50,389 nt of DNA from Syntrophorhabdaceae bacterium (GTDB lineage Bacteria > Desulfobacterota > Syntrophorhabdia > Syntrophorhabdales > Syntrophorhabdaceae): NCBI GenBank assembly GCA_036504895.1, contig DASXUJ010000128.1, forward strand, positions 1 through 50,389, given 5' to 3'. Under the pieces are notes generated by a model. It made no database searches and was not told the DNA's origin. It saw only the letters and a list, made by a program, of their open reading frames with translations. Numbering within the stretch: position 1 is the first letter of the stretch; each line of letters opens with the position of its first letter. Of this stretch, positions 24,855 to 32,114 are shown in pieces. The position numbers were made by a program, and so were the translations under genes.

Positions 24855-25804
24855 GGCTTCTTCTTAGCGGCCTGTTTCAGGCCCTCCAGGGCGTTCACGA
24901 TATCCGTCCCACCGGTATATTTTGCCGCCTTGCCGTCCTGTACCACCACGCAGCTGGGCGTCGATATTATCTTGTCTTCCTTGAGATAACCGTTTATGAC
25001 GTTGAAGGTCTGTTTTGCGTCGAAGGGAGTGAATTTTATGCCTTTGTTCGTCAGGTATTCTTCCAGTTTCGACTGATCCCCTATATCTTCGCGCGCTGCG
25101 TCCATAAGGACGGACCGCGCTTTCAGGGCAAGGTCAAGATCTTTCTTCTCATTCAATATGTAGACAAAATACCGGCCATAGAGGGGAGATGCCTTGTAGA
25201 GAGGCGTATCGACAAAGGTGAGGTTGATGATATTCTTCTTCACCAGTTCGGCGATCAACGGTTCTATTTTAGGTTCCGCGCCCCTGCAGGGCGGGCAGAA
25301 GTAGTCTGTATAGAGCCTTACCATCACTTTCCCGGACCCGAAGGAAGGGACAAGGGTCTCCGCTGCATATACGGGTGTCGCGGAACCTTTGAAAAAGAAA
25401 GAAAAGAGAGCGAGGGCGATCACCCCCGAGAGAAGGGCCGGCTTCAACCGGTCTTTACGGATGTTCAACAAAAACATGACCATGAGCGTTCCTCCGAATG
25501 CGAGACAGTAAGGGCAGTACGTGTCATACCACACATGGAATCCCACAAGATATACTTCAACCGCCACCCCCGCCGAAAGGACGAGGATGAGAAGCCTGTC
25601 TTTCTTAGTGATGCTCAAAAAGATGATGAAGGCCATATAGGCAATCCCGATGTACTGAAGGCCCATACCGAAGACCTCGCCCTTGAGGTACGAGCACGAA
25701 CCTCCGCAGATACTGTAGAAGACCTCGATACTCACCGCCAGAAGGGCGAGAATCACATTGATGATGTATCTTTTCCCTATGAGCCACACGAGAACGCTGC
25801 TCAT
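24851..25804 (-). CDS. VKOR-DsbA-like fusion: membrane disulfide enzyme with thioredoxin-fold domain
   Basis: The 317-aa protein has an N-terminal four- to five-helix domain with C33/C37 in SICGGSCSYL and C97/C100 in TYCPYCLAFGG, the pattern of bacterial vitamin K epoxide reductase homologues. A linker leads to a DsbA-like thioredoxin fold with C170-P-P-C173 (LYTDYFCPPCRG) and the cis-Pro region IISTPSCVVVQDGK. Such fusions make or isomerise disulfides in the periplasm using quinones. Here it sits in a cluster with reducing CcdA/thioredoxin, so oxidation and reduction routes are encoded together. GGAGGAG is upstream of the ATG. Confidence 0.88.
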   Translation of the reverse strand: MSSVLVWLIGKRYIINVILALLAVSIEVFYSICGGSCSYLKGEVFGMGLQYIGIAYMAFIIFLSITKKDRLLILVLSAGVAVEVYLVGFHVWYDTYCPYCLAFGGTLMVMFLLNIRKDRLKPALLSGVIALALFSFFFKGSATPVYAAETLVPSFGSGKVMVRLYTDYFCPPCRGAEPKIEPLIAELVKKNIINLTFVDTPLYKASPLYGRYFVYILNEKKDLDLALKARSVLMDAAREDIGDQSKLEEYLTNKGIKFTPFDAKQTFNVINGYLKEDKIISTPSCVVVQDGKAAKYTGGTDIVNALEGLKQAAKKKP

Positions 25805-25833
25805 CTCCTTTCATCTCCTCCGGCCTTATGGCA

Positions 25834-26208
25834 TCAGATGTTTACTATAATCTGGTCCAGGGCTTTCCCGGTCTCCTCGGTGAGCTTGTCGAAGGCATTC
25901 GTCTTCTCGATGCCCAATTCGGTGGCCACAAAGTAGCGCGACGGCGTTATTCCGTGCTTCTCGAACATTTTCTTGCCACAGCCCACCGGGCACCCGTCGA
26001 TAAGGATGGTCCTGCCCGCCCTGGCGCTCTCCACAAATCCCGACAGGTCTGCGCCCACTCCGGCAAGGCAAAATGCGTTCCCCACGCCCCTCTTGTCCAT
26101 CTCGATCATTACATTGTTCGCCACCTGGCCCACATTCGAACGGCCGGAGCACGCCAGGATAAGGGTCTTCATGCTCGCGCCGCAGCATGTATCTTTTTCT
26201 TCCAACAT
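25834..26208 (-). CDS. DGC-domain putative zinc-binding protein
   Basis: The 124-aa protein contains ILACSGRSNVGQVANN, FCLAGVGADLSGFVESA and the name-giving DGCPVGCGKKMFEKHG. It matches the DGC family, often annotated as putative zinc-binding and found near arsenic and redox genes. An extra CC pair lies at the N-terminus (EKDTCCGAS). GGGAGGTGCCCT gives a good ribosome site for the ATG at 26208; a second ATG at 26172 is possible. Function is unknown; binding of a thiophilic metal or metalloid is plausible from the four conserved cysteines. Confidence 0.85.
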   Translation of the reverse strand: MLEEKDTCCGASMKTLILACSGRSNVGQVANNVMIEMDKRGVGNAFCLAGVGADLSGFVESARAGRTILIDGCPVGCGKKMFEKHGITPSRYFVATELGIEKTNAFDKLTEETGKALDQIIVNI

Positions 26209-26282
26209 AGGGCACCTCCCTTATATTCCTCCTCCCGTCAAGGGGAGCGGATTTTCTTCAGCCACCCGTCGGCATAAGGCAA

Positions 26283-26513
26283 TTAGAGGAACTTCTTGAT
26301 CTCCTCGGGTGACAGAACCTTTCCTACTGTTTTCACCACGCCGTCCACCACGAGACCCGGCGTCATCATAACGCCATAGCCCATGATCTCCTTAATGTCA
26401 GTTACCTTCTGAATCTCAACCTCTATCCCGGCCGACTTGGCTGCCTGTTCCGCGTTGGCGGCGAGCTTCACACATTTTGCACACCCTGTTCCCAATATCT
26501 GTATCTTCTTCAT
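26283..26513 (-). CDS. Small redox-active thioredoxin of the TM0996/MTH895 family
   Basis: The 76-aa protein begins MKKIQILGTGCAKCVKLAAN, with the active-site C11-A-K-C14. The cis-Pro region is GVMMTPGLVVDGVVK. Size and sequence match the TM0996/MTH895 glutaredoxin-like family, which is common in ArsR-led clusters together with permeases of the ArsP type. GGAGGTGCAGGT precedes the ATG. Located second in the cluster after the ArsR regulator, it is probably a cytoplasmic thiol donor for the permease or DGC protein. Confidence 0.92.
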   Translation of the reverse strand: MKKIQILGTGCAKCVKLAANAEQAAKSAGIEVEIQKVTDIKEIMGYGVMMTPGLVVDGVVKTVGKVLSPEEIKKFL

Positions 26514-26529
26514 ACCTGCACCTCCATTA

Positions 26530-26850
26530 TTATTTCTTACACAGACAGATTTGCTGTCTCTTTACATTATTCTCTATGACGCCCGTGACACAGCCAAAGA
26601 AATCGACGATACATGGCGTTTCGAGGCGGTATATCATCTCTATCCCCGCCTTCCGCGAAGAGAGGATGCCCGCATCCTTGAGTACCAGCAGGTGCTTCGA
26701 TATGGTCGACTTGTCGGACTCGAACATCTTATTGATCTTCGCAAATGTTGTCTCGCCGTCTTTCAGCGCGTCCACGATCATAAGGCGAACGGGGTGAGCC
26801 ATGGCCTTTATGACCTTGCTTCGAATTTCAGCTTCCTCAAAAGTGAGCAT
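26530..26850 (-). CDS. ArsR-family regulator heading the thiol/permease cluster
   Basis: The 106-aa winged-helix repressor has the recognition helix in STISKHLLVLKDAGIL. It lacks the classical ELCVCDL arsenic site in its alpha-3 helix. Instead it has cysteines in the C-terminal part (CIVDFFGCVTG and a terminal ICLCKK), so its sensor site is probably formed there. It is divergent from the ArsR at 27005 and is read from a strong promoter whose -10 lies in a TTGGTA/TACCAA palindrome. It probably represses the genes down to 22481 and itself. Confidence 0.9.
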   Translation of the reverse strand: MLTFEEAEIRSKVIKAMAHPVRLMIVDALKDGETTFAKINKMFESDKSTISKHLLVLKDAGILSSRKAGIEMIYRLETPCIVDFFGCVTGVIENNVKRQQICLCKK

Positions 26851-26871
26851 CCCTTCCCTCCTGTTGTGTTA

Positions 26872-26906
26872 TTGGTAATAATACCAACACGGCAACAGTA
26901 TGTCAA
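26872..26906 (-). promoter_or_regulatory. Promoter and operator of the minus-strand ArsR cluster
   Basis: On the minus strand TTGACA (26906-26901) and TATTAT (26883-26878) are separated by 17 bases, near the ideal sigma-70 form. The palindrome TTGGTA-N4-TACCAA (26872-26887) covers the -10, the expected position for an ArsR repressor. Confidence 0.75.
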
Positions 26907-26928
26907 CAAATATTTTTGTAACTCCGTC

Positions 26929-26979
26929 TTGACTACGTGTAACATGGGATGATATACATCTTTATATCCGCATATACGG
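26929..26979 (+). promoter_or_regulatory. Promoter and operator of the ArsR-ACR3 transcript
   Basis: TTGACT (26929-26934) and TATACA (26953-26958) are 18 bases apart. Directly downstream lies the palindrome CCG-CATATA-CGG (26968-26979), different from the operator of the divergent cluster. The two regulators therefore probably recognise separate sites. Confidence 0.6.
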
Positions 26980-27004
26980 TTACAGCAATAAAGGAGACCG
27001 CGAA

Positions 27005-27418
27005 GTGGAACAGACCATTCAATTGTACAAAGCCCTTTCCGAAGAGATGCGGCTCAGGATCCTCATGCTCCTCACTCACGGCGAGCTGTGCGTGTGCGAT
27101 CTCATGGCGATCTTCGACGAGCCGCAATCCAAAATATCCCGGCACCTCGCATACTTAAGAAATTCAGGACTGGTGAACAGTAAACGGGTGGGTACGTGGA
27201 TGCACTATTCCATAAAAGAACCACTCCATGATGTGGCGGGAGCTCAGCTCGACTTTATCCGGGAACGCCTGTCTTCCCTCGGTTGGTCTAAAGCGGATAT
27301 GGCAAAGATGGAAGAAGTAAAGGCGAAGAAGATATGTGAGGCAGGAGGCACGAAAACAGCGTCGCCCGTTCCGCCCGAAGGCGCAGCGACGAGAAGAGCC
27401 GAAGGCCGCAAAAAATAA
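27005..27418 (+). CDS. arsR: Arsenic-sensing ArsR repressor
   Basis: The 137-aa winged-helix regulator starts at GTG with AAGGAG upstream. It has the classical metalloid site C29-V-C31 in GELCVCDLMAIFDEPQ and the recognition helix PQSKISRHLAYLRNSGLV. The C-terminal tail is long and rich in Lys, Ala and Pro. It is followed after about 30 bases by the ACR3 arsenite transporter on the same strand. It is expected to be displaced from DNA by As(III) or Sb(III). Confidence 0.93.
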   Translation: MEQTIQLYKALSEEMRLRILMLLTHGELCVCDLMAIFDEPQSKISRHLAYLRNSGLVNSKRVGTWMHYSIKEPLHDVAGAQLDFIRERLSSLGWSKADMAKMEEVKAKKICEAGGTKTASPVPPEGAATRRAEGRKK

Positions 27419-27449
27419 ATCTTGACGAGCGAAAGGAGGTATTAGAGGT

Positions 27450-28544
27450 ATGGCCGGAGAACAGCTCAGCAGAAAACTCTCTTTTTTGGACCGATTCCTC
27501 ACGTTATGGATTTTCCTGGCCATGTTCATAGGGGTGGGATGGGGCTATTTTTCTCCGGGGGTCGTCGATTTCTGGAACCAGTTCCAGTCCGGGACAACCA
27601 ACATTCCCATCGCCATAGGGCTCATCCTCATGATGTACCCACCGCTGGCAAAGGTAAAGTATGAGGAGTTGGGAGAGGTATTCAAGAACTTCAAGGTTTT
27701 GGGCCTCTCCCTCGTGCAGAACTGGGTGGTGGGGCCCATCCTTATGTTTCTCCTCGCCATCATATTCCTCCGTGGCTACCCGGAATACATGGTGGGGCTC
27801 ATCATGATCGGCCTGGCCCGCTGCATTGCCATGGTCATCGTCTGGAACGACCTCGCAAAGGGAGATACGGAGTACTGCGCGGGTCTCGTGGCTTTCAATT
27901 CCATATTCCAGGTCCTTTTCTTTTCCGTCTATGCCTACATATTTATCACGGTCCTTCCGCCCCTCCTGGGGCTCAAGGGTATGGTGGTCAATATCACTAT
28001 CGGCCAGATCGCCGAGAGCGTCTTCATTTACCTGGGTATCCCTTTCATTGCCGGCGTTATTACACGGTTCGCCCTGATCAAGATCAAAGACAAGAAATGG
28101 TATCATGAAAAATTCATACCGAAAATCAGCCCCCTTACCCTCATCGCCCTCCTTTTTACCATCCTCGTCATGTTTTCTCTGAAGGGTGAGTACATTGTAA
28201 AGATCCCGATGGACGTAGTGAGGATCGCCATACCGCTGCTCATCTACTTTATCATCATGTTTCTCGTCTCCTTCTATATGAGCGCAAAGGCGAATGCCCA
28301 TTACGGACAGGCAGCGACCCTCTCCTTTACGGCCGCGTCGAACAATTTCGAGCTTGCCATCGCTGTGGCGGTCGCCGTTTTCGGGATCAATTCGGGGGCT
28401 GCCTTCGCCGCCGTGATCGGCCCTCTTGTGGAGGTGCCGGTGCTCATTAACCTCGTCCACCTGTCCCTCTGGTTCAAGAAGAAGTATTTCCCCTACGCCA
28501 AGGAGACGCCTACGGGGGTGTGTTATTATACGTGCAAAGACTGA
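27450..28544 (+). CDS. acr3: ACR3-family arsenite efflux transporter
   Basis: The 364-aa transporter has ten predicted helices. The essential cysteine of the family is C125 in [20 protein letters not shown]. Further typical segments are the TM1 region [34 protein letters not shown] and [33 protein letters not shown] precedes the ATG. ACR3 exports arsenite using the proton motive force. The C-terminus carries two extra cysteines (GVCYYTCKD). It is the second gene of the ArsR transcript; two selenoprotein genes follow on the same strand. Confidence 0.96.
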   Translation: MAGEQLSRKLSFLDRFLTLWIFLAMFIGVGWGYFSPGVVDFWNQFQSGTTNIPIAIGLILMMYPPLAKVKYEELGEVFKNFKVLGLSLVQNWVVGPILMFLLAIIFLRGYPEYMVGLIMIGLARCIAMVIVWNDLAKGDTEYCAGLVAFNSIFQVLFFSVYAYIFITVLPPLLGLKGMVVNITIGQIAESVFIYLGIPFIAGVITRFALIKIKDKKWYHEKFIPKISPLTLIALLFTILVMFSLKGEYIVKIPMDVVRIAIPLLIYFIIMFLVSFYMSAKANAHYGQAATLSFTAASNNFELAIAVAVAVFGINSGAAFAAVIGPLVEVPVLINLVHLSLWFKKKYFPYAKETPTGVCYYTCKD

Positions 28545-28592
28545 TGGGAGAAAGGCCGGGGCCGGCAATCTCCATACATAAGGAGGAGCAGT

Positions 28593-28838
28593 ATGTCCGA
28601 CAAGATCATTATTTACGGCACGGATGGCTGACCTTACTGTGCGCAGGCTCGGGCAGCCTACGGCGACAGGGCGGTCTATGTGAACGTGTATGAAGACCGG
28701 AAAGGAATGGAAGAGATGCTCTCTTACTCCGGGGGGAAAATGCAAGTTCCGGTTATCGTTGACGGGGAGAAAGTGGCCATCGGTTTCGTCGGCGATGTTT
28801 CCCTGCGCGGAGGAATCCCTCTCTTCGGCGGAACCTGA
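28593..28838 (+). CDS. UXX-star selenoprotein: glutaredoxin-like, in-frame UGA = Sec13
   Basis: The 81-aa frame runs from ATG 28593 to TGA 28838 with an internal TGA at 28629-28631. Read as selenocysteine it gives YGTDGUPYCAQARAAYGDR, a glutaredoxin-like U13-x-x-C16 active site. It is followed by VNVYEDRKGMEEMLSYSGG and the cis-Pro strand QVPVIVDGEKVAIGFVGD. The protein ends LRGGIPLFGGT. This matches the UXX-star seleno- and thiol-protein group. Support for recoding: homology continues unbroken across the UGA, the position equals the catalytic Cys, a hairpin follows the UGA, and tRNA-Sec is encoded in the window. AAGGAGGAG lies before the ATG. It probably acts in thiol/metalloid reduction. 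Confidence 0.9.
28637..28669 (+). promoter_or_regulatory. Candidate bacterial SECIS hairpin of the UXX-star gene
   Basis: Starting six bases after the UGA, CTGT pairs with ACAG, CGC with GCG and AGGCT with AGCCT around a CGGGC loop, with small bulges. The apical loop is about 19 bases downstream of the UGA and contains guanines, as in known bacterial SECIS elements. Confidence 0.65.
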
Positions 28839-28953
28839 TCGATTAAATAGGTCTCCCGGCGCGAGGCCACGACCACCGATATCCGGAGTCTGCGTATGTG
28901 AAAGCGCAGGAAGGAAACGATGCGACCTTTCTATTAAGAGATGGAGGCGCCCC

Positions 28954-29691
28954 ATGCCATACGGAGGAGTACAACGACCGCGAACATCATTGAGCGTGAA
29001 TATTACCTGCATCGCAGCTTTGGGGCAGGCCCAGAAAACGACTGGGCCCGACCTCGTGGAAAGCGCGGCGATATGCAAGAAGGCGGGCTGCAGCGGCATT
29101 ACGGTCAGCCTGCGACAGGACGGATGCTGCATACAGCTCACGGATGCCCTGGCGATACGGAATGCAATTCGGGAAGGGTTTAATCTTGAAATAAGGCTCT
29201 CGGACGAGATGATCGGCATTGCAGAAAAAGTGAAGCCCGATTTGATCACCCTCGCCTCGGCTAAAGACGAAGTAACCACCGAAGGCGGCCTCGATCTCAG
29301 ACGGGATATGCTCAGGATCAAAGACACCATTAAACTTTTCCATGATCAGAACATACCGGTATCCCTGTCGATTAACTTTGATCTTGAGATGGTTGAGCTA
29401 TCGAAGGCATGCGAGGCCGATCAGGTAGAAATCCATACCGGCGCATATGGGAGCGCCATAGACAGGTCCGCAGTTGACGAAGAACTCAAGCGCATTTACG
29501 GTGCAGCGGATCATGCCGCAAAACTCGGGTTAAAAATCAGCGCCGGGCACGGCCTCAGCTACGCGAACATCGAGAATCTCCTGGATGCCAGGGGACTCGT
29601 GGAAGTAGTGGTCGGACGTTCGATAGTCGAAAGGTCCGCTACTGTCGGGTTGGCAAGAGCAGTGGGAGAGATGCTGGATGTATTGGAATAG
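28954..29691 (+). CDS. Divergent PdxJ-like protein (pyridoxine 5'-phosphate synthase fold)
   Basis: The 245-aa TIM-barrel protein aligns over its whole length with PdxJ: SLSVNITCIAALGQAQKTT, GITVSLRQDGCCI, VTTEGGLD, EIHTGAYG, KISAGHGLSYANI and VEVVVGRSIVERS. Several PdxJ active-site positions differ. The NIDH motif is NITC (16-19), the His of VHLRED is S52, and the second His of REDRRHI is C59 beside C58. E79 and H199 (AGHGL) remain. It is therefore a paralogue that may have lost normal PNP synthesis. ATG 28954 has ATGGAGG upstream; TTG 28990 is an alternative start. It lies between two selenoprotein genes in the arsenic cluster. Its real reaction is unknown. Confidence 0.85.
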   Translation: MPYGGVQRPRTSLSVNITCIAALGQAQKTTGPDLVESAAICKKAGCSGITVSLRQDGCCIQLTDALAIRNAIREGFNLEIRLSDEMIGIAEKVKPDLITLASAKDEVTTEGGLDLRRDMLRIKDTIKLFHDQNIPVSLSINFDLEMVELSKACEADQVEIHTGAYGSAIDRSAVDEELKRIYGAADHAAKLGLKISAGHGLSYANIENLLDARGLVEVVVGRSIVERSATVGLARAVGEMLDVLE

Positions 29692-29816
29692 TGGCCCGGG
29701 AATACCTTTGGGGGCAACATGCCTATTGGGGCGAGAACCTATGGTGGCGACGGCACACCGGACGTTCAATGAAAGACGATGGAAATAGACGAAATGAATA
29801 TTAAAGGAGGGTACAC

Positions 29817-30113
29817 ATGTTTACGGTTACGGAAAAAGCAGTCGGCATGATCAGAGATTTCCTGGTGAAAGACCAAGGGCCCCGCTCCATCAGAATACTC
29901 TCGCAGCCCGGCTGAGGCGGGCCCAAACTGGGTATGGCTCTGGATGAGCCGCAAGAAAATGACGTAACATTCACCGAACAAGGAATAGCCTTTGTGATCG
30001 ACAAAAATCTTTTTAATGAAGCAAAGCCCATACGGATCGATTTCGTGGATTCCCCCAACGGTTCAGGGTTTAACCTGACATCGAAGCTGCCCGCGAGTGG
30101 AGGGTGTTGTTGA
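29817..30113 (+). CDS. HesB/IscA-like selenoprotein, in-frame UGA = Sec33
   Basis: The 98-aa frame runs from ATG 29817 (AAAGGAGGG upstream) to TGA 30113 with an internal TGA at 29913-29915. Read through, it gives SIRILSQPGUGGPKLGMALD, where U33 takes the place of the first conserved cysteine of A-type iron-sulfur carriers. The protein continues EQGIAFVIDKNLFNEAKPIR and IDFVDSPNGSGFNL and ends SGGCC, which replaces the usual C-terminal CxC. It matches the HesB-like selenoprotein group known from Desulfobacterota. A hairpin follows the UGA. The Sec and the CC end could bind a thiophilic element or a cluster; the cellular role is unknown. Confidence 0.9.
29936..29950 (+). promoter_or_regulatory. 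Candidate bacterial SECIS hairpin of the HesB-like gene
   Basis: GGCTC-TGGAT-GAGCC forms a five-pair stem with a guanine-containing five-base loop, 20 to 34 bases after the UGA at 29913. Spacing and loop fit bacterial SECIS elements. Confidence 0.6.
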
Positions 30114-30402
30114 GTCGCTAGAGAAATGGCAACGGGCACGAGAGTCAAGAGCATTCTTATCATACTGTATCCGCCCGCTACGCGCTCTCCTGCTTGTTGC
30201 CGACAGGCTGCCTGAAGAATCTGACAAAATGAGGGCGGTCCGAGCTTTATCCTTTCCGGTTCCCCAACTTTAAAAGCCGCAGCATCATGACTCTCACGTA
30301 AGATCCCGGTAGGTTCACGATAAGAAGCTGCCGTCACATGAGCGCTCGCCTGCAACCGCAGGTGACCGGCAATGGCAAAATAATTCCTTATAGGGCGTGG
30401 CC

Positions 30403-30462
30403 TTGACAGTGCCCGCCGAGGATATTATATTAGTACATACTCATATAAGGGATAACTCATAT
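30403..30462 (+). promoter_or_regulatory. Promoter and likely operator of the third ArsR gene
   Basis: TTGACA (30403-30408) and TATATT (30426-30431) are separated by exactly 17 bases. Two copies of ACTCATAT (30438-30445 and 30455-30462) flank the presumed transcription start and run into the ATG, a plausible autoregulatory operator. The 290 bases upstream, after the HesB-like gene, hold no gene. Confidence 0.75.
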
Positions 30463-30820
30463 GGTAACAGACGGCACAATTGAACTTCTCTCAAGGCTTT
30501 TTAAACTTCTGAATGATCCTAACCGCCTCAGGATCATCTTTGCCATCGGAAAAGGCGCGAAGCCCGTAACGGAGATCATGCAGGAAACGAGCCTTTCCCA
30601 GACACTCGTTTCTTTTCATCTCAGGCCGTTACGGGAAAGCGGGATACTCACGACCGAAAGGAAGGGCGCGTTCATCTACTACCGCATCACGGAGCCGGCT
30701 CTTATCGACCTCCTGGCTTCTCTCGGAGGCGTGCCGATCAAACAGGAAGATGAGGAGCCTGAGCGGACGATGCGCTGCACGCCGATGCGCTTTATGCGTC
30801 AATGGATGAATGGGGAGTGA
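30461..30820 (+). CDS. ArsR-family regulator
   Basis: The 119-aa winged-helix protein has LLNDPNRLRIIFAIGKGAKP and the recognition helix SLSQTLVSFHLRPLRESGIL. The metal-site cysteines of classical ArsR are absent from alpha-3; the only cysteine is near the C-terminus (MRCTPMRFMRQWMNGE). It therefore may sense another signal or belong to the group with Met/Cys or His ligands. It has its own strong promoter and is followed after about 50 bases by a Met-rich protein. The likely targets are the downstream genes, possibly up to the P-type ATPase. Confidence 0.9.
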   Translation: MVTDGTIELLSRLFKLLNDPNRLRIIFAIGKGAKPVTEIMQETSLSQTLVSFHLRPLRESGILTTERKGAFIYYRITEPALIDLLASLGGVPIKQEDEEPERTMRCTPMRFMRQWMNGE

Positions 30821-30868
30821 CCAAGGCGAAATAGCATCAAAAAGAAGAATAACCGAAGGAGGGTAGCC

Positions 30869-31219
30869 ATGGAGACACATGACACCAAAATGGGCATGGG
30901 CACAATGCAGGATATGATGCAGAACATGATGAAAGGGATGGGCGGTATGCCCGACATGTGCACGAAGATGATGCAGCAGATGATGGGCTCCAACTCCGAT
31001 GCCTCATCCCTTGCCACACCGGAGATCAAAGGACTTTTTGAAGAATGGGTGCGGACCTTGGAGGAGGAGATCCTGGCATTCGTCAATGAGAAGGGAAAGA
31101 CAACTCCGTCCGAACTGGCGGCAAAACTCAAGATTTCTGAAGACAGCACCCTCTTTTTTGTCGGGAAAATGGCGAGAGAGCGGAAGCTTACCGTGGGAGA
31201 AATAGGGGTTGGGGCGTAA
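30869..31219 (+). CDS. Met-rich protein with C-terminal winged-helix-like segment
   Basis: The 116-aa protein has 15 methionines among its first 40 residues (for example MGMGTMQDMMQNMMKGMGGM), one Cys31 and two histidine-poor linkers. Residues about 54-110 form three helices and a wing-like end (LKISEDSTLFFVGKMARERK, LTVGEIGVGA), reminiscent of small winged-helix domains. GAAGGAGGG precedes the ATG. Met-rich segments bind soft metals such as Cu(I) or Ag(I). Coupling to a DNA-binding-like fold and to an ArsR gene suggests a metal-responsive co-regulator or buffer; this is inference. Confidence 0.7.
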   Translation: METHDTKMGMGTMQDMMQNMMKGMGGMPDMCTKMMQQMMGSNSDASSLATPEIKGLFEEWVRTLEEEILAFVNEKGKTTPSELAAKLKISEDSTLFFVGKMARERKLTVGEIGVGA

Positions 31220-31477
31220 CTAAGCGGATGCGAGGGCGTACGGGGAGCCCGACGTGCGGGACGACACGACATAACGTAAGTTGCCTGAAGACCCATCCCC
31301 CTTCTTCGCAAGAGTCATCTGGGAAAGCACAAAGCCCGATCCCCCGAAGGTCACATTAACCTTCACTCCCGTCTTTTTCTCGAAAGCCTTGGCCGCTTCT
31401 TCGGTTGGCGGTTTGGATGCGGCACCGGCGAACACAAGAAGCTCTAGAATTGTGGGCATGTTCCCACTCCTCTCCAC
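31220..31477 (-). pseudogene. Remnant of a molybdate/tungstate-type solute-binding protein
   Basis: Only the first part of a ModA/WtpA-like binding protein is present: LLVFAGAASKPPTEEAAKAF, EKKTGVKVNVTFGGSGFVLS and QMTLAKKGD. The signal peptide is missing. After KKGD the similarity ends in unrelated sequence (SSRTSGSPYALASA). It is read opposite to the surrounding genes and fits exactly between the Met-rich gene and the PadR promoter. Loss of both ends marks it as a fragment. Confidence 0.7.
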
Positions 31478-31552
31478 CCCATTCGTGTCAGGGTACTGAA
31501 ACGTTTACTTCAACCAGGCGCCCAGTAGAGAGAAGGTTTCCTAAAAAAGACC

Positions 31553-31591
31553 TTGACACGACAGTTTTAGTATTATAGTCTTCTATATAAT
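31553..31591 (+). promoter_or_regulatory. Promoter/operator region of the PadR gene
   Basis: TTGACA at 31553-31558 is followed by TATAGT at 31574-31579 (15-base spacing, short). A partly palindromic AT-rich block ATTATAG-N4-CTATATAAT overlaps this -10. It resembles the dyad sites bound by PadR-type regulators. Confidence 0.5.
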
Positions 31592-31618
31592 GATTGTTTT
31601 TATAAAGGCGGTACACAC

Positions 31619-32032
31619 ATGAAAACCAAAAGCCCTGCCGGGCTCACCGATCCCGATTACTGGAAATCTTTGATCAATATAGGCCTCAATAAGATGCTCG
31701 TCCTGAAGGTTCTTTCCATGGGCCCCAACCATGGGTACGGCGTATTGAAGGAACTGGAGTCTATTACCAGCGGCTGCTGTACGCCCACGTTCGGGACGAT
31801 CTATCCAATCCTTAAAGACCTGACAAAACATGGATATGCGGAAGTTAAGGAAGATACGCAGCTTAAGGGCGCACAAAAGAGACAGGTCTATACCCTTACG
31901 CCTTTAGGGGTTGAAGCGTACAAGGTATCGGTCGAAGCCTGGCGGTCTACGATCCCTTATATCTACAAGGCGATCGAGAACGATAGCCTTGTTTTCCTGG
32001 AGGACATAAGAGAGCGTCTTCTGAGAAAATAG
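31619..32032 (+). CDS. PadR-family transcriptional regulator
   Basis: The 137-aa protein contains the PadR winged helix: LINIGLNKMLVLKVLSMGPN, HGYGVLKELES and TPTFGTIYPILKDLTKHGYA, followed by KRQVYTLTPLGVEAYKVSVE. A CC pair (SGCCTPTFGTIYP, about residues 59-60) sits just before the recognition helix, where it could sense a thiophilic metal. ATG is preceded by AAAGGCGG. It is 80 bases upstream of the P-type ATPase on the same strand and has its own promoter, so it probably controls that ATPase. Confidence 0.88.
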   Translation: MKTKSPAGLTDPDYWKSLINIGLNKMLVLKVLSMGPNHGYGVLKELESITSGCCTPTFGTIYPILKDLTKHGYAEVKEDTQLKGAQKRQVYTLTPLGVEAYKVSVEAWRSTIPYIYKAIENDSLVFLEDIRERLLRK

Positions 32033-32114
32033 TGAGCGTTTACACCAGCTGCGCGATTTCAGGCAGAATTCCCGCAGCGGCGAGTGATGTCGAATAACGG
32101 CAGGAGGGCTCAGC

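Noticed and set aside
27504-29330. A 608-codon open frame on the minus strand opposite ACR3 and the PdxJ-like gene
   Set aside because: It is a mirror of GC-rich coding DNA: charged low-complexity translation, no family, no ribosome site, and it runs across two supported genes.
29801-30355. Minus-strand frame of 184 codons over the HesB-like gene
   Set aside because: Antisense to a well supported selenoprotein gene; no motif and poor start.
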